A stretch of DNA of 64,000 nt, taken from the NCBI GenBank assembly GCA_052034685.1, contig JBPOIH010000007.1, positions 1 to 64,000 of the forward strand, in the 5' to 3' direction. A model generated the notes under the pieces. The model was not told where the DNA came from. It saw nothing but the letters and a program-made list of their open reading frames with translations, and ran no database searches. Source of the stretch: CAYUUR01 sp052034685 (lineage in GTDB: Bacteria > Patescibacteriota > Saccharimonadia > Saccharimonadales > CAYUUR01). Of this stretch, positions 1 through 8,122 are shown one piece after another (the stretch's first letter is position 1; each line of letters begins with the position of its first letter). The translations under genes and the position numbers were made by a program.

Positions 1-393
1 GTCTACATTGGCAATTACCAAATCGGGATTGACTATTTCTACATCAGCGTTAGTTTTAATGCTACTTGCTTTAATAGCACCTTTTCCTTTGTGTTCAAAA
101 CGTAAAGTTTGGGGTTCATCGCTAAAAACACGAGAACGTAGCTTTTTAAGATTTAACATTATATCAACGACATCTTCTTATACTCCAGGAACTGTTGTAA
201 ATTCATGGCTGACGCCTTCTATTTTAAAAGCGGTAACGGCTGCACCTGCAATACTTGATAACAAAACTCTTCTAAAGCTGTTACCGAGAGTCATACCGTA
301 GCCAGTATGGAGAGGCTCAATTACAAATGTTGAGCTGGACTCACTGTGTTCACTAATTTGTGCTAATGATGGTGTATGAATTATTTTTGACAT
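1..393 (-). CDS. rpoA: RNA polymerase alpha subunit, N-terminal part, interrupted by an in-frame TAA; runs off the window
   Basis: Alpha dimerises through its N-terminal domain and nucleates assembly of beta and beta'. The first 71 codons (393 down to 181) give the typical alpha-NTD start, including PLHTGYGMTLGNSFRRVLLSS and a HEFTTVPGV stretch. The next codon is TAA (178-180). Immediately after it, in the same frame, 59 more codons run to the window edge and match the next alpha segment (EDVVDIMLNLKKL, then DVEIVNPDLVIA). In other bacteria this position holds one residue such as Q, K, V or L between GV and ED. A single-base change in one codon, not a frameshift, explains the break. It is last in the minus-strand alpha operon after rpsD. 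A sequence error or strain variant is the simplest reading; an in-frame ATG lies 7 codons after the stop. Confidence 0.9.
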
Positions 394-414
394 AGCTTCT
401 TTCTCGCCCTCTCC

Positions 415-1032
415 CTATCTTGAGTAATACTCAACGATTAATTGTTCATTAATTTCTGGTTCTGCCTCTTCTCGTAATGGCTTGCCAGTGACACTTACTT
501 CAATTTTCTTACGATTAACCTTGAGCCAGCTATTTGCTTCTGCTGCTGGGCTAATTTCATCGATACGCTTGAAATACTCATTTGCTTTACTGTGGTCGCG
601 GAGAGTGATCTTATCACCTTCTTTGACGCGGATTGAAGGAATGTCGACGCGTCGGTCGTTCAACATGAAGTGGCCATGAGTTACAAGTTGTCGTGCTGCA
701 CGACGGCTAGGTGCGAAGCCGCTCCGGTAAACAACGTTATCGAGTCTTCGTTCCAAAAGTTGTAAGAGCATTGCTCCAGATTGACCCTGAGTTCGTGAAG
801 CTTCCTTCATGAGGTTTGAGAACTGTCGCTCCAGCAAACCGTATAGGCGCTTAACTTTCTGTTTCTCACGAAGTTGCAGTGAATACTGACTGGCTTTGCC
901 ACGTGGTGGTCGTCCTGTTGGAGACTTACCCGGCAAAGTTGTGCGCTTTGCAAGCGCTTTATGAGCTTTAGGGTGAAGAGCATAGCCTTCACGACGGCTC
1001 ATTTTTACAATTGATTGTCTATCTCGTGCCAT
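415..1032 (-). CDS. rpsD: 30S ribosomal protein S4
   Basis: A primary 16S rRNA binder that nucleates 30S assembly. The product is 205 residues. The start is set at MARDRQSIV (ATG at 1032), three bases after the S11 stop, rather than the upstream in-frame start that would overlap rpsK. The S4 RNA-binding module is seen as LERRLDNVVYRSGFAPSRRAARQLV followed by GHFMLNDRRVDIPS. The N-terminus lacks the zinc-binding cysteines of Thermus-type S4. It lies between rpsK and rpoA, the usual alpha-operon order. Confidence 0.97.
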   Translation of the reverse strand: MARDRQSIVKMSRREGYALHPKAHKALAKRTTLPGKSPTGRPPRGKASQYSLQLREKQKVKRLYGLLERQFSNLMKEASRTQGQSGAMLLQLLERRLDNVVYRSGFAPSRRAARQLVTHGHFMLNDRRVDIPSIRVKEGDKITLRDHSKANEYFKRIDEISPAAEANSWLKVNRKKIEVSVTGKPLREEAEPEINEQLIVEYYSR

Positions 1033-1033
1033 A

Positions 1034-1429
1034 TTAGATCCTTCGCGCCTTACGTGGACGGCAACCACCGTGTGGTACACCTGTCACGTCGCTAATACTC
1101 TCGACCTGTACTTCTTGGGCTTGCAACACACGAACGGCTGCATCGCGACCAAGTCCTACACCTTTAATAAATACATCTGCCTTGCTAAAACCATGTAGCT
1201 GTTTAGCTGCCTGAATAGCTTTTTCTGCTGCAACTTGTGCTGCGTAAGCCGTACCTTTCTTAGAGCCACGGAACCCGCAACCACCTGCACTAGCAGTAGT
1301 AAGGACGCCGCCCTTGCTATCTGTTACCGTAATAATGGTGTTATTGAATGTTGCGAGTACGTGAACTTGCCCAAAGGGTACTGATCGCTTAGCTTTTTTC
1401 TTCTTGACTGTTGTAGTAATTTGTTCCAT
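1034..1429 (-). CDS. rpsK: 30S ribosomal protein S11
   Basis: S11 lines the 30S platform near the E site and mRNA exit. The product is 131 residues, the normal length, with VHVLATFNNTIITVTD near the start and the conserved end VTGVPHGGCRPRKARRI. It lies 8 nt after rpsM and ends 2 nt before the rpsD start, so all three are co-transcribed. Confidence 0.98.
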   Translation of the reverse strand: MEQITTTVKKKKAKRSVPFGQVHVLATFNNTIITVTDSKGGVLTTASAGGCGFRGSKKGTAYAAQVAAEKAIQAAKQLHGFSKADVFIKGVGLGRDAAVRVLQAQEVQVESISDVTGVPHGGCRPRKARRI

Positions 1430-1437
1430 ATCTATCC

Positions 1438-1824
1438 TTAGGTCTTAGACGCTACCTTCTTAGCGGTACCACCCACAGTTGTCTTGCGCCCACGACGCGT
1501 ACGTGCGTTTGTTCGTGTTCGTTGTCCCCGTGATGGAAGGTTAGATTTGTGACGAAGGCCTCGGTAAGAACCGATGTCCTTGAGACGCTTAATGTTTGTG
1601 GCAACAATACGCTGTAACTCACCTTCAACTACGAGGTCAGCGTTGATAACGTCCTGAATTCGTGAAATTTCTGCGTCAGTAAGGTCTTTGACACGTACTG
1701 TTGGCTCAACTTTAGCTTTTTCTAAAATATCAGCACTTGTCTTTGGTCCAACGCCGTAGACATACGTCAGTGCTATCTGAACTTGCTTTTCTGTCGGGAT
1801 GGTTACCCCTGAAATTCGAGCCAT
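1438..1824 (-). CDS. rpsM: 30S ribosomal protein S13
   Basis: S13 sits on the 30S head and contacts L5 and P-site tRNA. The product is 128 residues and starts MARISGVTIPTEKQVQIALTY. It has the helix-two-turn-helix VYGVGPKTSADIL and the basic tail LRHKSNLPSRGQRTRTNARTRRGRK. The start codon lies 3 nt after the rpmJ stop. Confidence 0.98.
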   Translation of the reverse strand: MARISGVTIPTEKQVQIALTYVYGVGPKTSADILEKAKVEPTVRVKDLTDAEISRIQDVINADLVVEGELQRIVATNIKRLKDIGSYRGLRHKSNLPSRGQRTRTNARTRRGRKTTVGGTAKKVASKT

Positions 1825-1827
1825 TAT

Positions 1828-1944
1828 CTATCCCTGCCTTTGCTTGTGCTTTGGCTTAAATTTGTTAATAACATACAAACGGCCCTTACGACGGACAATC
1901 TTGTCGTCGGGGCTAATCTTTTTTACACTTGCACGCACTTTCAT
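1828..1944 (-). CDS. rpmJ: 50S ribosomal protein L36, zinc-free form
   Basis: A small 23S rRNA-binding protein of the large subunit. Translating 1944 to 1828 gives 38 residues beginning MKVRASVKKISPDDKIVRRK and ending FKPKHKQRQG. The usual zinc-ribbon cysteines (CxxC in the KKICRNCK region and a third Cys later) are replaced: SPDD stands in the first pair and no cysteine remains. It is too short for ordinary ORF filters but sits at its normal place between infA and rpsM. Confidence 0.95.
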   Translation of the reverse strand: MKVRASVKKISPDDKIVRRKGRLYVINKFKPKHKQRQG

Positions 1945-2053
1945 GCGGATCACCGGTCCTTTCTATGAGCCTGGATGACACACTGCTTAATATTGATAAC
2001 GTCGCTAGAACTTCTGCAGAAAGGCACTAAGGATGTACCCTGTTGTAAAAGCA

Positions 2054-2275
2054 CTAGGACTTGCGATAGGTGATTCTGCCCTTAGTAAGATCATAAGGGG
2101 TCAACTCGACCGTAACGCTGTCACCTGGCACGATACGAATGTAATGTTTTCGCATTTTACCGGCGACGTGAGCTATAATTTGATGACCGTTTTCGAGCTC
2201 GACACGAAATTGAGTACCCGGAAGGGTCTCGATTATAGTACCTGTTAGTTCGATTACTTCCTTATTTCCAGCCAT
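2054..2275 (-). CDS. infA: translation initiation factor IF-1
   Basis: IF-1 occupies the 30S A site during initiation. The product is 73 residues with the S1/OB fold: MAGNKEVIELTGTIIETLPG, then FRVELENGHQIIAHVAGKMRK and RIVPGDSVTVELTPYDLTKGRI. In many bacteria adk and map stand between secY and infA; here they are absent and infA follows secY directly, behind its own promoter. A 109-nt spacer separates it from rpmJ. Confidence 0.97.
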   Translation of the reverse strand: MAGNKEVIELTGTIIETLPGTQFRVELENGHQIIAHVAGKMRKHYIRIVPGDSVTVELTPYDLTKGRITYRKS

Positions 2276-2294
2276 AAATATATAACAAGACCTG

Positions 2295-2324
2295 ATTATA
2301 TCAGATAGAGTGCCTATCTGTAAA
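2295..2324 (-). promoter_or_regulatory. promoter of infA-rpmJ-rpsM-rpsK-rpsD-rpoA
   Basis: On the minus strand there is TTTACA (2319-2324), an 18-nt spacer and a perfect TATAAT (2295-2300), about 20 nt before the infA start. The spacer holds the inverted repeat AGATAG/CTATCT (2303-2308 and 2314-2319), a possible operator or the remains of a secY terminator. The -35 begins 3 nt before the secY stop codon in the map. Confidence 0.7.
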
Positions 2325-2326
2325 CA

Positions 2327-3847
2327 CTATTTTGATTTACTTTTCGGTTTTGTAGATCTTTTACCCGACGGTAATCGATCCCGCATGCGTAGCCGGCCAC
2401 CACCACTTGCGGCTAATGCTGGCTCGCTGCTGTCATAGAAGAAATCAGGCTGCTCATACTGGTCGTAAGTCACCATCAACGCTCGTGATTCTATCTGACG
2501 CATCGTCTCTAGCGCAACAGCTACGAGGATCAACACACTAGTACCGCCAAGCGCGATATTCGAATTAGTGAACATCTGCCCCAAAATAGGCATTAAGGCC
2601 AGTGCTCCGAGGCTGAGAGCCCCAAAGAGCGTTAAACGGTTAACTGTCTTGGCAAGATATTTCTCAGTTTGTTTACCAGAACGCACTCCTTCGATAAACC
2701 CACCTTGCTTCTGTAGGTTCTCTGATATTTCTTTGGAGTCAAAAGTAATACCGGTATAGAAGAACGTAAAGACAACGACGAGCAGGAAGTAGACGATTGG
2801 GTAGATGTATGGTTCCCATCCACCTGCGGCAAAGGTTTGTGGACTTGGGTTTTGGAACCATAGGACTAAGTTTGTGCCAAGTTCTTGCAAGCGCACACTA
2901 TCAGAACCTTGTAGAATTTGACCAACGAAGCTCGGAACACTCAAGAACGCTAATGCAAAGATGATTGGCACTACACCAGCAGTAATGATCTTGATGGGCA
3001 ATGTAGTGGTCACTCCGCCGTAAGCGCGGTTGCCTTGGACGCGTTTAGCATAGTGTACTGTTATGCGTCTGGCACCTTCATTTAATTTGACAACAAGATA
3101 TGTTAATACTACCGTGACGACCAAAACAATTAACGCAAATATGAGTGCACCTCTGTTTACTGGTAAAGTGAGTCCGAGGACACGCCAGGTGCCATCCCCT
3201 GTTGTGACGGCTGCAGCAAGACTCGCTATCGTCGACGGCAACTGACTAACAATACCTACAGTAATAAGAAGTGATATACCATTTCCAATGCCTTCTTCGG
3301 TTATGAGTTCGCCGAGCCACATCAGTAGCATTGAACCACCGGTCAGGGCAGCAATCATCAGCGCCCACTGCATCGGGGAACTCGTTGCGGTAATATCGAT
3401 ACCGCCAACCGATTGCGCTGACTGCCTTACGAGGAAAATTGCGCCAACAGATTGAACAATGGCCAGCGGCAGGGAAAGCAGGCGCGTATACTGGTTGATC
3501 TTCTTGCGGCCGAATTCACCCTCTTGATTGAGTGCTTCAAGCTTAGGGATTGCTTTGGTGAGCAACTGCATAATAATCGATGCGTTAATATATGGCCCAA
3601 GACCAATCAACATAATTGAGAAGTTGGCCAGTGCACCACCTGAAAGGACGTCAAGAAAACTGAGTAACTGCGTTGTTTCAGTAGATGTATAGATTGATTC
3701 AAGTACTTGCTTGAGGGTCTGTGGGTCGCTCAGTGGTATCGGTATATGCGCTAGGATACGAAAAATAAGAAGCATTCCAAGTACTGCAAGTACACGCTTT
3801 CGCATGTCTGCATTCTTCAGTGACTTCCAAATTAAACGCCAATTCAT
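2327..3847 (-). CDS. secY: preprotein translocase subunit SecY
   Basis: The channel-forming subunit of the Sec translocon in the cytoplasmic membrane. The product is 506 residues, longer than the usual 430-440 because of a polar C-terminal extension ending in GKRSTKPKSKSK. Typical elements are the plug-region start LLSFLDVLSGGALANFSIMLIGLGPYINASIIMQ, the GEFGRKKINQYTR loop and GNGISLLI. At least ten hydrophobic segments are visible. It follows rplO with an 80-nt gap holding a possible promoter. Confidence 0.97.
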   Translation of the reverse strand: MNWRLIWKSLKNADMRKRVLAVLGMLLIFRILAHIPIPLSDPQTLKQVLESIYTSTETTQLLSFLDVLSGGALANFSIMLIGLGPYINASIIMQLLTKAIPKLEALNQEGEFGRKKINQYTRLLSLPLAIVQSVGAIFLVRQSAQSVGGIDITATSSPMQWALMIAALTGGSMLLMWLGELITEEGIGNGISLLITVGIVSQLPSTIASLAAAVTTGDGTWRVLGLTLPVNRGALIFALIVLVVTVVLTYLVVKLNEGARRITVHYAKRVQGNRAYGGVTTTLPIKIITAGVVPIIFALAFLSVPSFVGQILQGSDSVRLQELGTNLVLWFQNPSPQTFAAGGWEPYIYPIVYFLLVVVFTFFYTGITFDSKEISENLQKQGGFIEGVRSGKQTEKYLAKTVNRLTLFGALSLGALALMPILGQMFTNSNIALGGTSVLILVAVALETMRQIESRALMVTYDQYEQPDFFYDSSEPALAASGGGRLRMRDRLPSGKRSTKPKSKSK

Positions 3848-3884
3848 GTTCTACCCTCTAGCTCACTTGTAAATATTCCTATGC

Positions 3885-3890
3885 AGTATA
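3885..3890 (-). promoter_or_regulatory. possible -10 element for secY
   Basis: Minus-strand TATACT lies 37 nt before the secY start, in the longest gap of the spc cluster (3848-3927). A GAGGG ribosome-binding site precedes the ATG. No clear -35 is seen at the right distance, so this is tentative; secY may only be read from upstream. Confidence 0.4.
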
Positions 3891-3927
3891 GCGCATAACG
3901 AATACGAATATCTATTACTATGTGTTG

Positions 3928-4389
3928 TTATTTCGTAACTTTTGGACGAGCGACACGTTCAGTTTTGGTGAATGTTCCGCCAGCTTTGGTAACTGCTGCA
4001 ATAGCACTTTGACTAGCTGCCGGCAATTTAACGCTTATTTTGCGCTTCAGTTCGCCCTTAACGATCAACTTAACATTGACGTGCAAGCTTGATATCAGGC
4101 CATGACCTGCAAGGACTGCAGTATCAATGGTCGTTTCTTTCAGATCGTTGATTTGTCCAGTGTAGATGTTCTCAAAAGGTACGCGCTTAGACGTAAAACC
4201 ACGAAGTTTTGGTATACGCTGCATGAGAGGATTCTGACCACCTTCAAAACCTGGTCGTGTTCCACCACTCTTACGTGCGTTCTGTCCTTTTGTACCGCGT
4301 CCAGCTGTTTTACCACGACCGGCTGCTATACCGCGACCAACGCGTTTGCGATTCTTTGACGATGTGATATTTAGATCATTGTATTTCAT
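3928..4389 (-). CDS. rplO: 50S ribosomal protein L15
   Basis: A late-assembling 50S protein. The product is 153 residues with the glycine- and arginine-rich N-terminus RVGRGIAAGRGKTAGRGTKGQNARKSGG and RPGFEGGQNPLMQRIPKLRGF. It overlaps the rpsE stop by 4 nt (ATGA). In most bacteria rpmD (L30) lies between rpsE and rplO; there is no room for it here, as is known for Candidate Phyla Radiation bacteria. Confidence 0.97.
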   Translation of the reverse strand: MKYNDLNITSSKNRKRVGRGIAAGRGKTAGRGTKGQNARKSGGTRPGFEGGQNPLMQRIPKLRGFTSKRVPFENIYTGQINDLKETTIDTAVLAGHGLISSLHVNVKLIVKGELKRKISVKLPAASQSAIAAVTKAGGTFTKTERVARPKVTK

Positions 4390-4958
4390 GCGACCTCCGC
4401 TTCGGGCTTTTTGGCAGCAGGCTTGCTAGCTTTTTTGGTTTCAGCAATAGCTCCGTACTTGTTGGAAACCCAATTCTTTGCTGGTTGGATTGATTCTAGA
4501 GCTGCGATGGTTGCGTAAGCAGTGTTTGTCTTATTGCTTGAGCCAAGAGACTTCGATAGCGCGTTATGTACGCCTGCAACATCCAGAATCGTACGAACAA
4601 CGCCGCCGGCAATAAGACCAGTACCCGCACTCGCAGGCTTCAACAAAATGTATGCACCACTCACACGGCCAGTAGCTTCATGTGGCAAAGTATCTTTGTA
4701 AAGTGCGACCGTGATCATATTTTTCTTAGCAACTTCTGTGGCCTTAGTAATGGCTGCCGTAACATCTGCACCCTTTGCAGTACCAACGCCAACTTTACGT
4801 TTGTGATCACCAACAACAACAAGTGCGCGGAATCTAAAACGCCGACCACCTTTTACTACACGAGCAACACGGTCAATGTGAAGGACCTGCTCATCAAACT
4901 GTTTTTCTTCTGCTGGCGCATCATTGCGACGGCCACGTGATTGATCGTACTGTGCCAT
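4386..4958 (-). CDS. rpsE: 30S ribosomal protein S5
   Basis: S5 helps form the mRNA entry channel and affects decoding fidelity. The start is taken at MAQYDQSRGRRND (4958), one base after the rplR stop, not at the upstream ATG inside rplR. This gives 190 residues. The double-stranded RNA-binding part is VLHIDRVARVVKGGRRFRFRALVVVGD, then the S5 C-domain with GRVSGAYILLKPASAGTGLIAGG. The C-terminus is a lysine- and alanine-rich tail. Confidence 0.96.
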   Translation of the reverse strand: MAQYDQSRGRRNDAPAEEKQFDEQVLHIDRVARVVKGGRRFRFRALVVVGDHKRKVGVGTAKGADVTAAITKATEVAKKNMITVALYKDTLPHEATGRVSGAYILLKPASAGTGLIAGGVVRTILDVAGVHNALSKSLGSSNKTNTAYATIAALESIQPAKNWVSNKYGAIAETKKASKPAAKKPEAEVA

Positions 4959-4959
4959 A

Positions 4960-5316
4960 TTAGAACTCCAATCCATTCTGGCGTGCCGCATCAGCAAGCG
5001 CCTTGATTCGGCCATGATACTTGCGACCGTTTCTATCAAATACTACTTTTTTAACCTTAACTGCTGTAGCTTTCTTGGCAAGGTTCTCACCAACATAAGC
5101 AGCTTTTTCAGTCATCGTCCCTGTTGCCTTTTTGTCTCCAACAGTTGTGAAACTTGCAAGTGTCTTATGTGCGGTATCATCAATGATCTGTGCTGATACA
5201 TGCAGGTTAGTAATAGAAACACTGAGGCGTGGACGTTCAGTCGTGCCACTAACTGTTGCGCGTACGCGGCGCTTTCGTTGTGCCGCATTCTGTATTTTCT
5301 TGGTTAGTCTATTCAT
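4960..5316 (-). CDS. rplR: 50S ribosomal protein L18
   Basis: Binds 5S rRNA in the central protuberance. The product is 118 residues, with RKRRVRATVSGTTERPRLSVSITNLHVSAQIIDD near the N-terminus and FDRNGRKYHGRIKALADAARQNGLEF at the end, the family signature. It lies 8 nt after rplF. Confidence 0.97.
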   Translation of the reverse strand: MNRLTKKIQNAAQRKRRVRATVSGTTERPRLSVSITNLHVSAQIIDDTAHKTLASFTTVGDKKATGTMTEKAAYVGENLAKKATAVKVKKVVFDRNGRKYHGRIKALADAARQNGLEF

Positions 5317-5324
5317 AATGGTTC

Positions 5325-5864
5325 CTATTTGTCCTTACCTGATTTACCGCTCTTACGGATAATACGTTCACCAACATACTTAATACCTTTGCCTTTGTAT
5401 GGCTCTGGCTTCTTCAGGGAGCGGATTTCAGCCGCTACTTGGCCAACTTGCTGCTTGTTTATACCGCTGATTGTGATAATGTTCTGCTCAACACTCACGG
5501 TGATTCCTTGAGGGATCTTATACATAACGTCGTGTGAAAACCCGACATTAAGCTTAAGGTCAGTACCTGCAAGCGCTACGCGGTAACCAACACCGTTAAG
5601 TTCTAGCTTTTTCTCAAAGCCTTGGCTTACACCAACTACAAGGTTTTGTAGTAGTGCACGCATCAGGCCGTGCTTTGCACGAACTTTTGGTTCGTCGTTG
5701 GCTCGCGTAACGATGATTTCATCGCCTTCTTGTTTGACGGTGATGTCCGGCATGGTGAACTGGCTCAATGAACCTTTGCTCCCGTTAACCGTGATGACAT
5801 CTTTGTCGACAGTGATTGTCACACCGCTGGGGATTTGAATGGGCAGTTTTCCTACTCGACTCAT
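5325..5864 (-). CDS. rplF: 50S ribosomal protein L6
   Basis: L6 lies near the factor-binding site of the 50S subunit. The product is 179 residues with the two L6 repeats: MSRVGKLPIQIPSGVTITVD, and the signature KPEPYKGKGIKYVGERIIRKSGKSGK at the C-terminus. It is 22 nt downstream of rpsH, with a purine-rich ribosome-binding site (AAAGGAAT). Confidence 0.98.
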   Translation of the reverse strand: MSRVGKLPIQIPSGVTITVDKDVITVNGSKGSLSQFTMPDITVKQEGDEIIVTRANDEPKVRAKHGLMRALLQNLVVGVSQGFEKKLELNGVGYRVALAGTDLKLNVGFSHDVMYKIPQGITVSVEQNIITISGINKQQVGQVAAEIRSLKKPEPYKGKGIKYVGERIIRKSGKSGKDK

Positions 5865-5886
5865 GATGTTATTCCTTTAATTTCCT

Positions 5887-6288
5887 TTAATATACTCTAC
5901 AAATTAGTTCGCCACCGAGACGTTGATCTTTGGCGTCTTTGCCGGTCATAATACCTTTTGATGTAGATACGATGACCAGTCCACGTCCGCGCATGATTGT
6001 CGGGATCTTGTCAGCTCTTGTGTACATCCGGCGGCCGGGAGTACTCATTCGACTGATCTCAGTGATACGTGCGTTTTCTGACGGCTGGTTTATAACGATT
6101 GATAGCGTTTTGCCTGGTGTGTCTTCGTTCTTTTTAACAGAAACACTCTGAACAAAGTGATTTTGCTTGAGAATCTCAGCAATTGATTCCTTCATCTTTG
6201 AATGAGGCATCGTCACTTCTTGTTTGTTTACATTAATAGCATTGCGGATGCGTGTTAGCATATCTGCAACTGGGTCTGTACTTACCAT
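5887..6288 (-). CDS. rpsH: 30S ribosomal protein S8
   Basis: Binds the central domain of 16S rRNA. The second ATG (6288, MVSTDPVADMLTRIRNA) is preferred over 6294 because AAGGAG at 6297-6302 is 8 nt from it but only 2 nt from the first. That SD overlaps the rpsN stop codon. The product is 133 residues with the conserved end STSKGIMTGKDAKDQRLGGELICRVY. Confidence 0.95.
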   Translation of the reverse strand: MVSTDPVADMLTRIRNAINVNKQEVTMPHSKMKESIAEILKQNHFVQSVSVKKNEDTPGKTLSIVINQPSENARITEISRMSTPGRRMYTRADKIPTIMRGRGLVIVSTSKGIMTGKDAKDQRLGGELICRVY

Positions 6289-6299
6289 ACTCATACTCC

Positions 6300-6569
6300 T
6301 TACCAGCTCGCTTTCGTTACACCAGGAATCTCACCCTTTGAGGCGTGCTCACGGAAACTTATACGACTCAAGCCAAAGGTGCGCATATAAGCATGAGGAC
6401 GACCAGTTTCCATACAGCGATTCTTCCATCGTGTTGGCGATGAATTACGGGGGAGCTTGTGCAGACCATCGTAATCACCCATTTTCTTTAGCTCAGCACG
6501 CTTGTCGGCGTACTGCTTGATCATCTTTTGACGCTTCAAGTCACGTGCAATGATTGATTTCTTAGCCAT
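6300..6569 (-). CDS. rpsN: 30S ribosomal protein S14, long zinc-free form
   Basis: Binds the 30S head. The product is 89 residues of the long form that lacks the CxxC...CxxC zinc ribbon of short S14. It has LPRNSSPTRWKNRCMETGRPHAYMRTFGLSRI and ends GEIPGVTKASW. Only one cysteine is present. It overlaps rplE by one base (TAATG-type junction). Confidence 0.97.
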   Translation of the reverse strand: MAKKSIIARDLKRQKMIKQYADKRAELKKMGDYDGLHKLPRNSSPTRWKNRCMETGRPHAYMRTFGLSRISFREHASKGEIPGVTKASW

Positions 6570-7162
6570 TACTTGGCTCCCTTCTCATGTGTTTTCTCAA
6601 ATGGCATACCAAACTTTTCGAGCAAGGCTCGGCTGTGGTCTGGATTATTTGCCTTGATGACAAATACTACTTGCATACCGTGTGGGGTTGTTGTTTCTTC
6701 AAAGGTCAGTTCTGGGAATACTGATTGATCAACTAATCCAAGACTAAAGTTACCCTGACGGTCAAAGGCCTTTGCGCTCACACCGTGGAAGTCACGCAGT
6801 CGTGGGAGGACTATGTTGATCAAGCGGTCAGCAAATTCGTACATTTTCTCACCCCGAAGAGTTACCTTGAGCCCAATTTTGTTACCTTCGCGCAGTTTGA
6901 ACGTTGCAATCGAAAGACGTGCAGTGGTTTCAATCGGTTGCTGACCTGTTATTTTGCGAAGTGTGTTTGCAGCAATTTCCATGAGCTTCTTATCGTCTTT
7001 TGCACGTCCAAGACCAACGTTTAGAACGATTTTCTCAAGACGTGGTACCTCATTCGAATTCTTAAGGCCAAGATCCTTTTGCAAAGCTGCAGCGTACTCA
7101 TTGTTGTAGAGTACTTTCAGTCGTGCGTTTGTGGTTGCTACTTGTTTTGTTGCGGTAGCCAT
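6569..7162 (-). CDS. rplE: 50S ribosomal protein L5
   Basis: 5S rRNA binder that contacts P-site tRNA and S13. The product is 197 residues, with VPRLEKIVLNVGLGRAKDDKKLM, KLREGNKIGLKVTLRG and RDFHGVSAKAFDRQGNFSLGLVDQSVFPE, the standard L5 motifs. It is flanked by rplX and rpsN with one-base overlaps. Confidence 0.98.
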   Translation of the reverse strand: MATATKQVATTNARLKVLYNNEYAAALQKDLGLKNSNEVPRLEKIVLNVGLGRAKDDKKLMEIAANTLRKITGQQPIETTARLSIATFKLREGNKIGLKVTLRGEKMYEFADRLINIVLPRLRDFHGVSAKAFDRQGNFSLGLVDQSVFPELTFEETTTPHGMQVVFVIKANNPDHSRALLEKFGMPFEKTHEKGAK

Positions 7163-7488
7163 TACTTGATCTCCTTGCCGCTTTTCTTAGCGATACGAAC
7201 TTTGGTGCCTGCTTTGTCAAAGCTGTAGCCAATACGGGTTGGCTTCTTTGAGGTTGGGTCAACCAAAGCTACTTTTGATACCCAGATTGGTTTTGTCAGT
7301 TCGATAATACCGCCCTGAGGGTACTGCTTGTTTGGCTTCTGGTGCTTCTTAACGACGTTAATGCCTTCTACTGTGACTTTGTTGTCGCTTGGGTGTACGG
7401 CAACGACTTTACCAGTCTTGCCTTTGTACTTACCAGCCAACACCACAACGGTGTCATTCTTCTTCAATCGAATCTTATAAAGCGTCAT
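7162..7488 (-). CDS. rplX: 50S ribosomal protein L24
   Basis: Initiates 50S assembly at the 5' end of 23S rRNA. The product is 108 residues with the KOW motif KNDTVVVLAGKYKGKTGKVVAVHPSDNKVTVEGINVVKKHQKP. It shares one base with the rplN stop and one with the rplE start. Confidence 0.98.
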   Translation of the reverse strand: MTLYKIRLKKNDTVVVLAGKYKGKTGKVVAVHPSDNKVTVEGINVVKKHQKPNKQYPQGGIIELTKPIWVSKVALVDPTSKKPTRIGYSFDKAGTKVRIAKKSGKEIK

Positions 7489-7856
7489 TATAGTACCTCC
7501 GGAGCGAGTGAGATAATCTTGGCGTAACCCATGTCGCGGAGTTCACGAGGAACTGGCCCGAAGATACGAGTTGCCTTAGGTAGTTTATCGTCACCAATGA
7601 TAACTGCAGCGTTATCATCAAACTTAATTGTTGAACCGTCTTTGCGCTTGATTGGGTAGCTTGTACGTACCACAACCGCGCGAACAACAGTCTTCTTTTT
7701 GACGTTGCCGCTAGGGTTAGCTACTTTAACGGTAGCAACGATAGTGTCGCCAACGCGAGCGTAACGCTTGCGTGTGCCGCCAAGAACACGAATGCAAAGG
7801 ATTTCCTTAGCACCGCTGTTGTCACATACGATTAATCGTGATTCTTGTTGGATCAT
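7488..7856 (-). CDS. rplN: 50S ribosomal protein L14
   Basis: Forms an intersubunit bridge and is the docking site of the silencing factor RsfS. The product is 122 residues, starting MIQQESRLIVCDNSGAKEILCIRVLGG, with the L14 signature and the C-terminal GPVPRELRDMGYAKIISLAPEVL. It overlaps the rpsQ stop by 4 nt. Confidence 0.98.
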   Translation of the reverse strand: MIQQESRLIVCDNSGAKEILCIRVLGGTRKRYARVGDTIVATVKVANPSGNVKKKTVVRAVVVRTSYPIKRKDGSTIKFDDNAAVIIGDDKLPKATRIFGPVPRELRDMGYAKIISLAPEVL

Positions 7857-8122
7857 ACGTCTTCCCCTTTGGACTCACGGATAACTGGACGTTCTACTAC
7901 TTTTGTAAGTGTAAACCGCTTACGTGCACTGATTGGTCGAACTTCGCTAATAATGACTTTGTCGCCTTCTTGCGCTTCGTTCTTTTCATCGTGTGCCATG
8001 AATTTCTTACTGACAGAATACTGCTTCTTATAGATTGGGTGTGTCATGCGAGTAACGACGGTGACGGTAATGGTCTTGTCGGCTTTGCTTGATGACACAA
8101 CACCAGTAAATGTTTTAGCCAT
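7853..8122 (-). CDS. rpsQ: 30S ribosomal protein S17
   Basis: Binds the 5' domain of 16S rRNA. The product is 89 residues with an OB fold: MAKTFTGVVSSSKADKTITV, then HPIYKKQYSVSKKFMAHDEKNEAQEGDKVIISEVRPISARKRFTL. It overlaps rpmC by one base. Confidence 0.97.
   Translation of the reverse strand: MAKTFTGVVSSSKADKTITVTVVTRMTHPIYKKQYSVSKKFMAHDEKNEAQEGDKVIISEVRPISARKRFTLTKVVERPVIRESKGEDV

Noticed and set aside
178..180. Reassignment of TAA as a sense codon
   Set aside because: TAA ends rpsK-region genes, rpoB, rpoC and others at their natural family length, and TAG and TGA are used too, so a changed code is not supported.
8..301. Plus-strand reading frame opposite rpoA
   Set aside because: It is the shadow of rpoA; the minus-strand translation matches alpha throughout.
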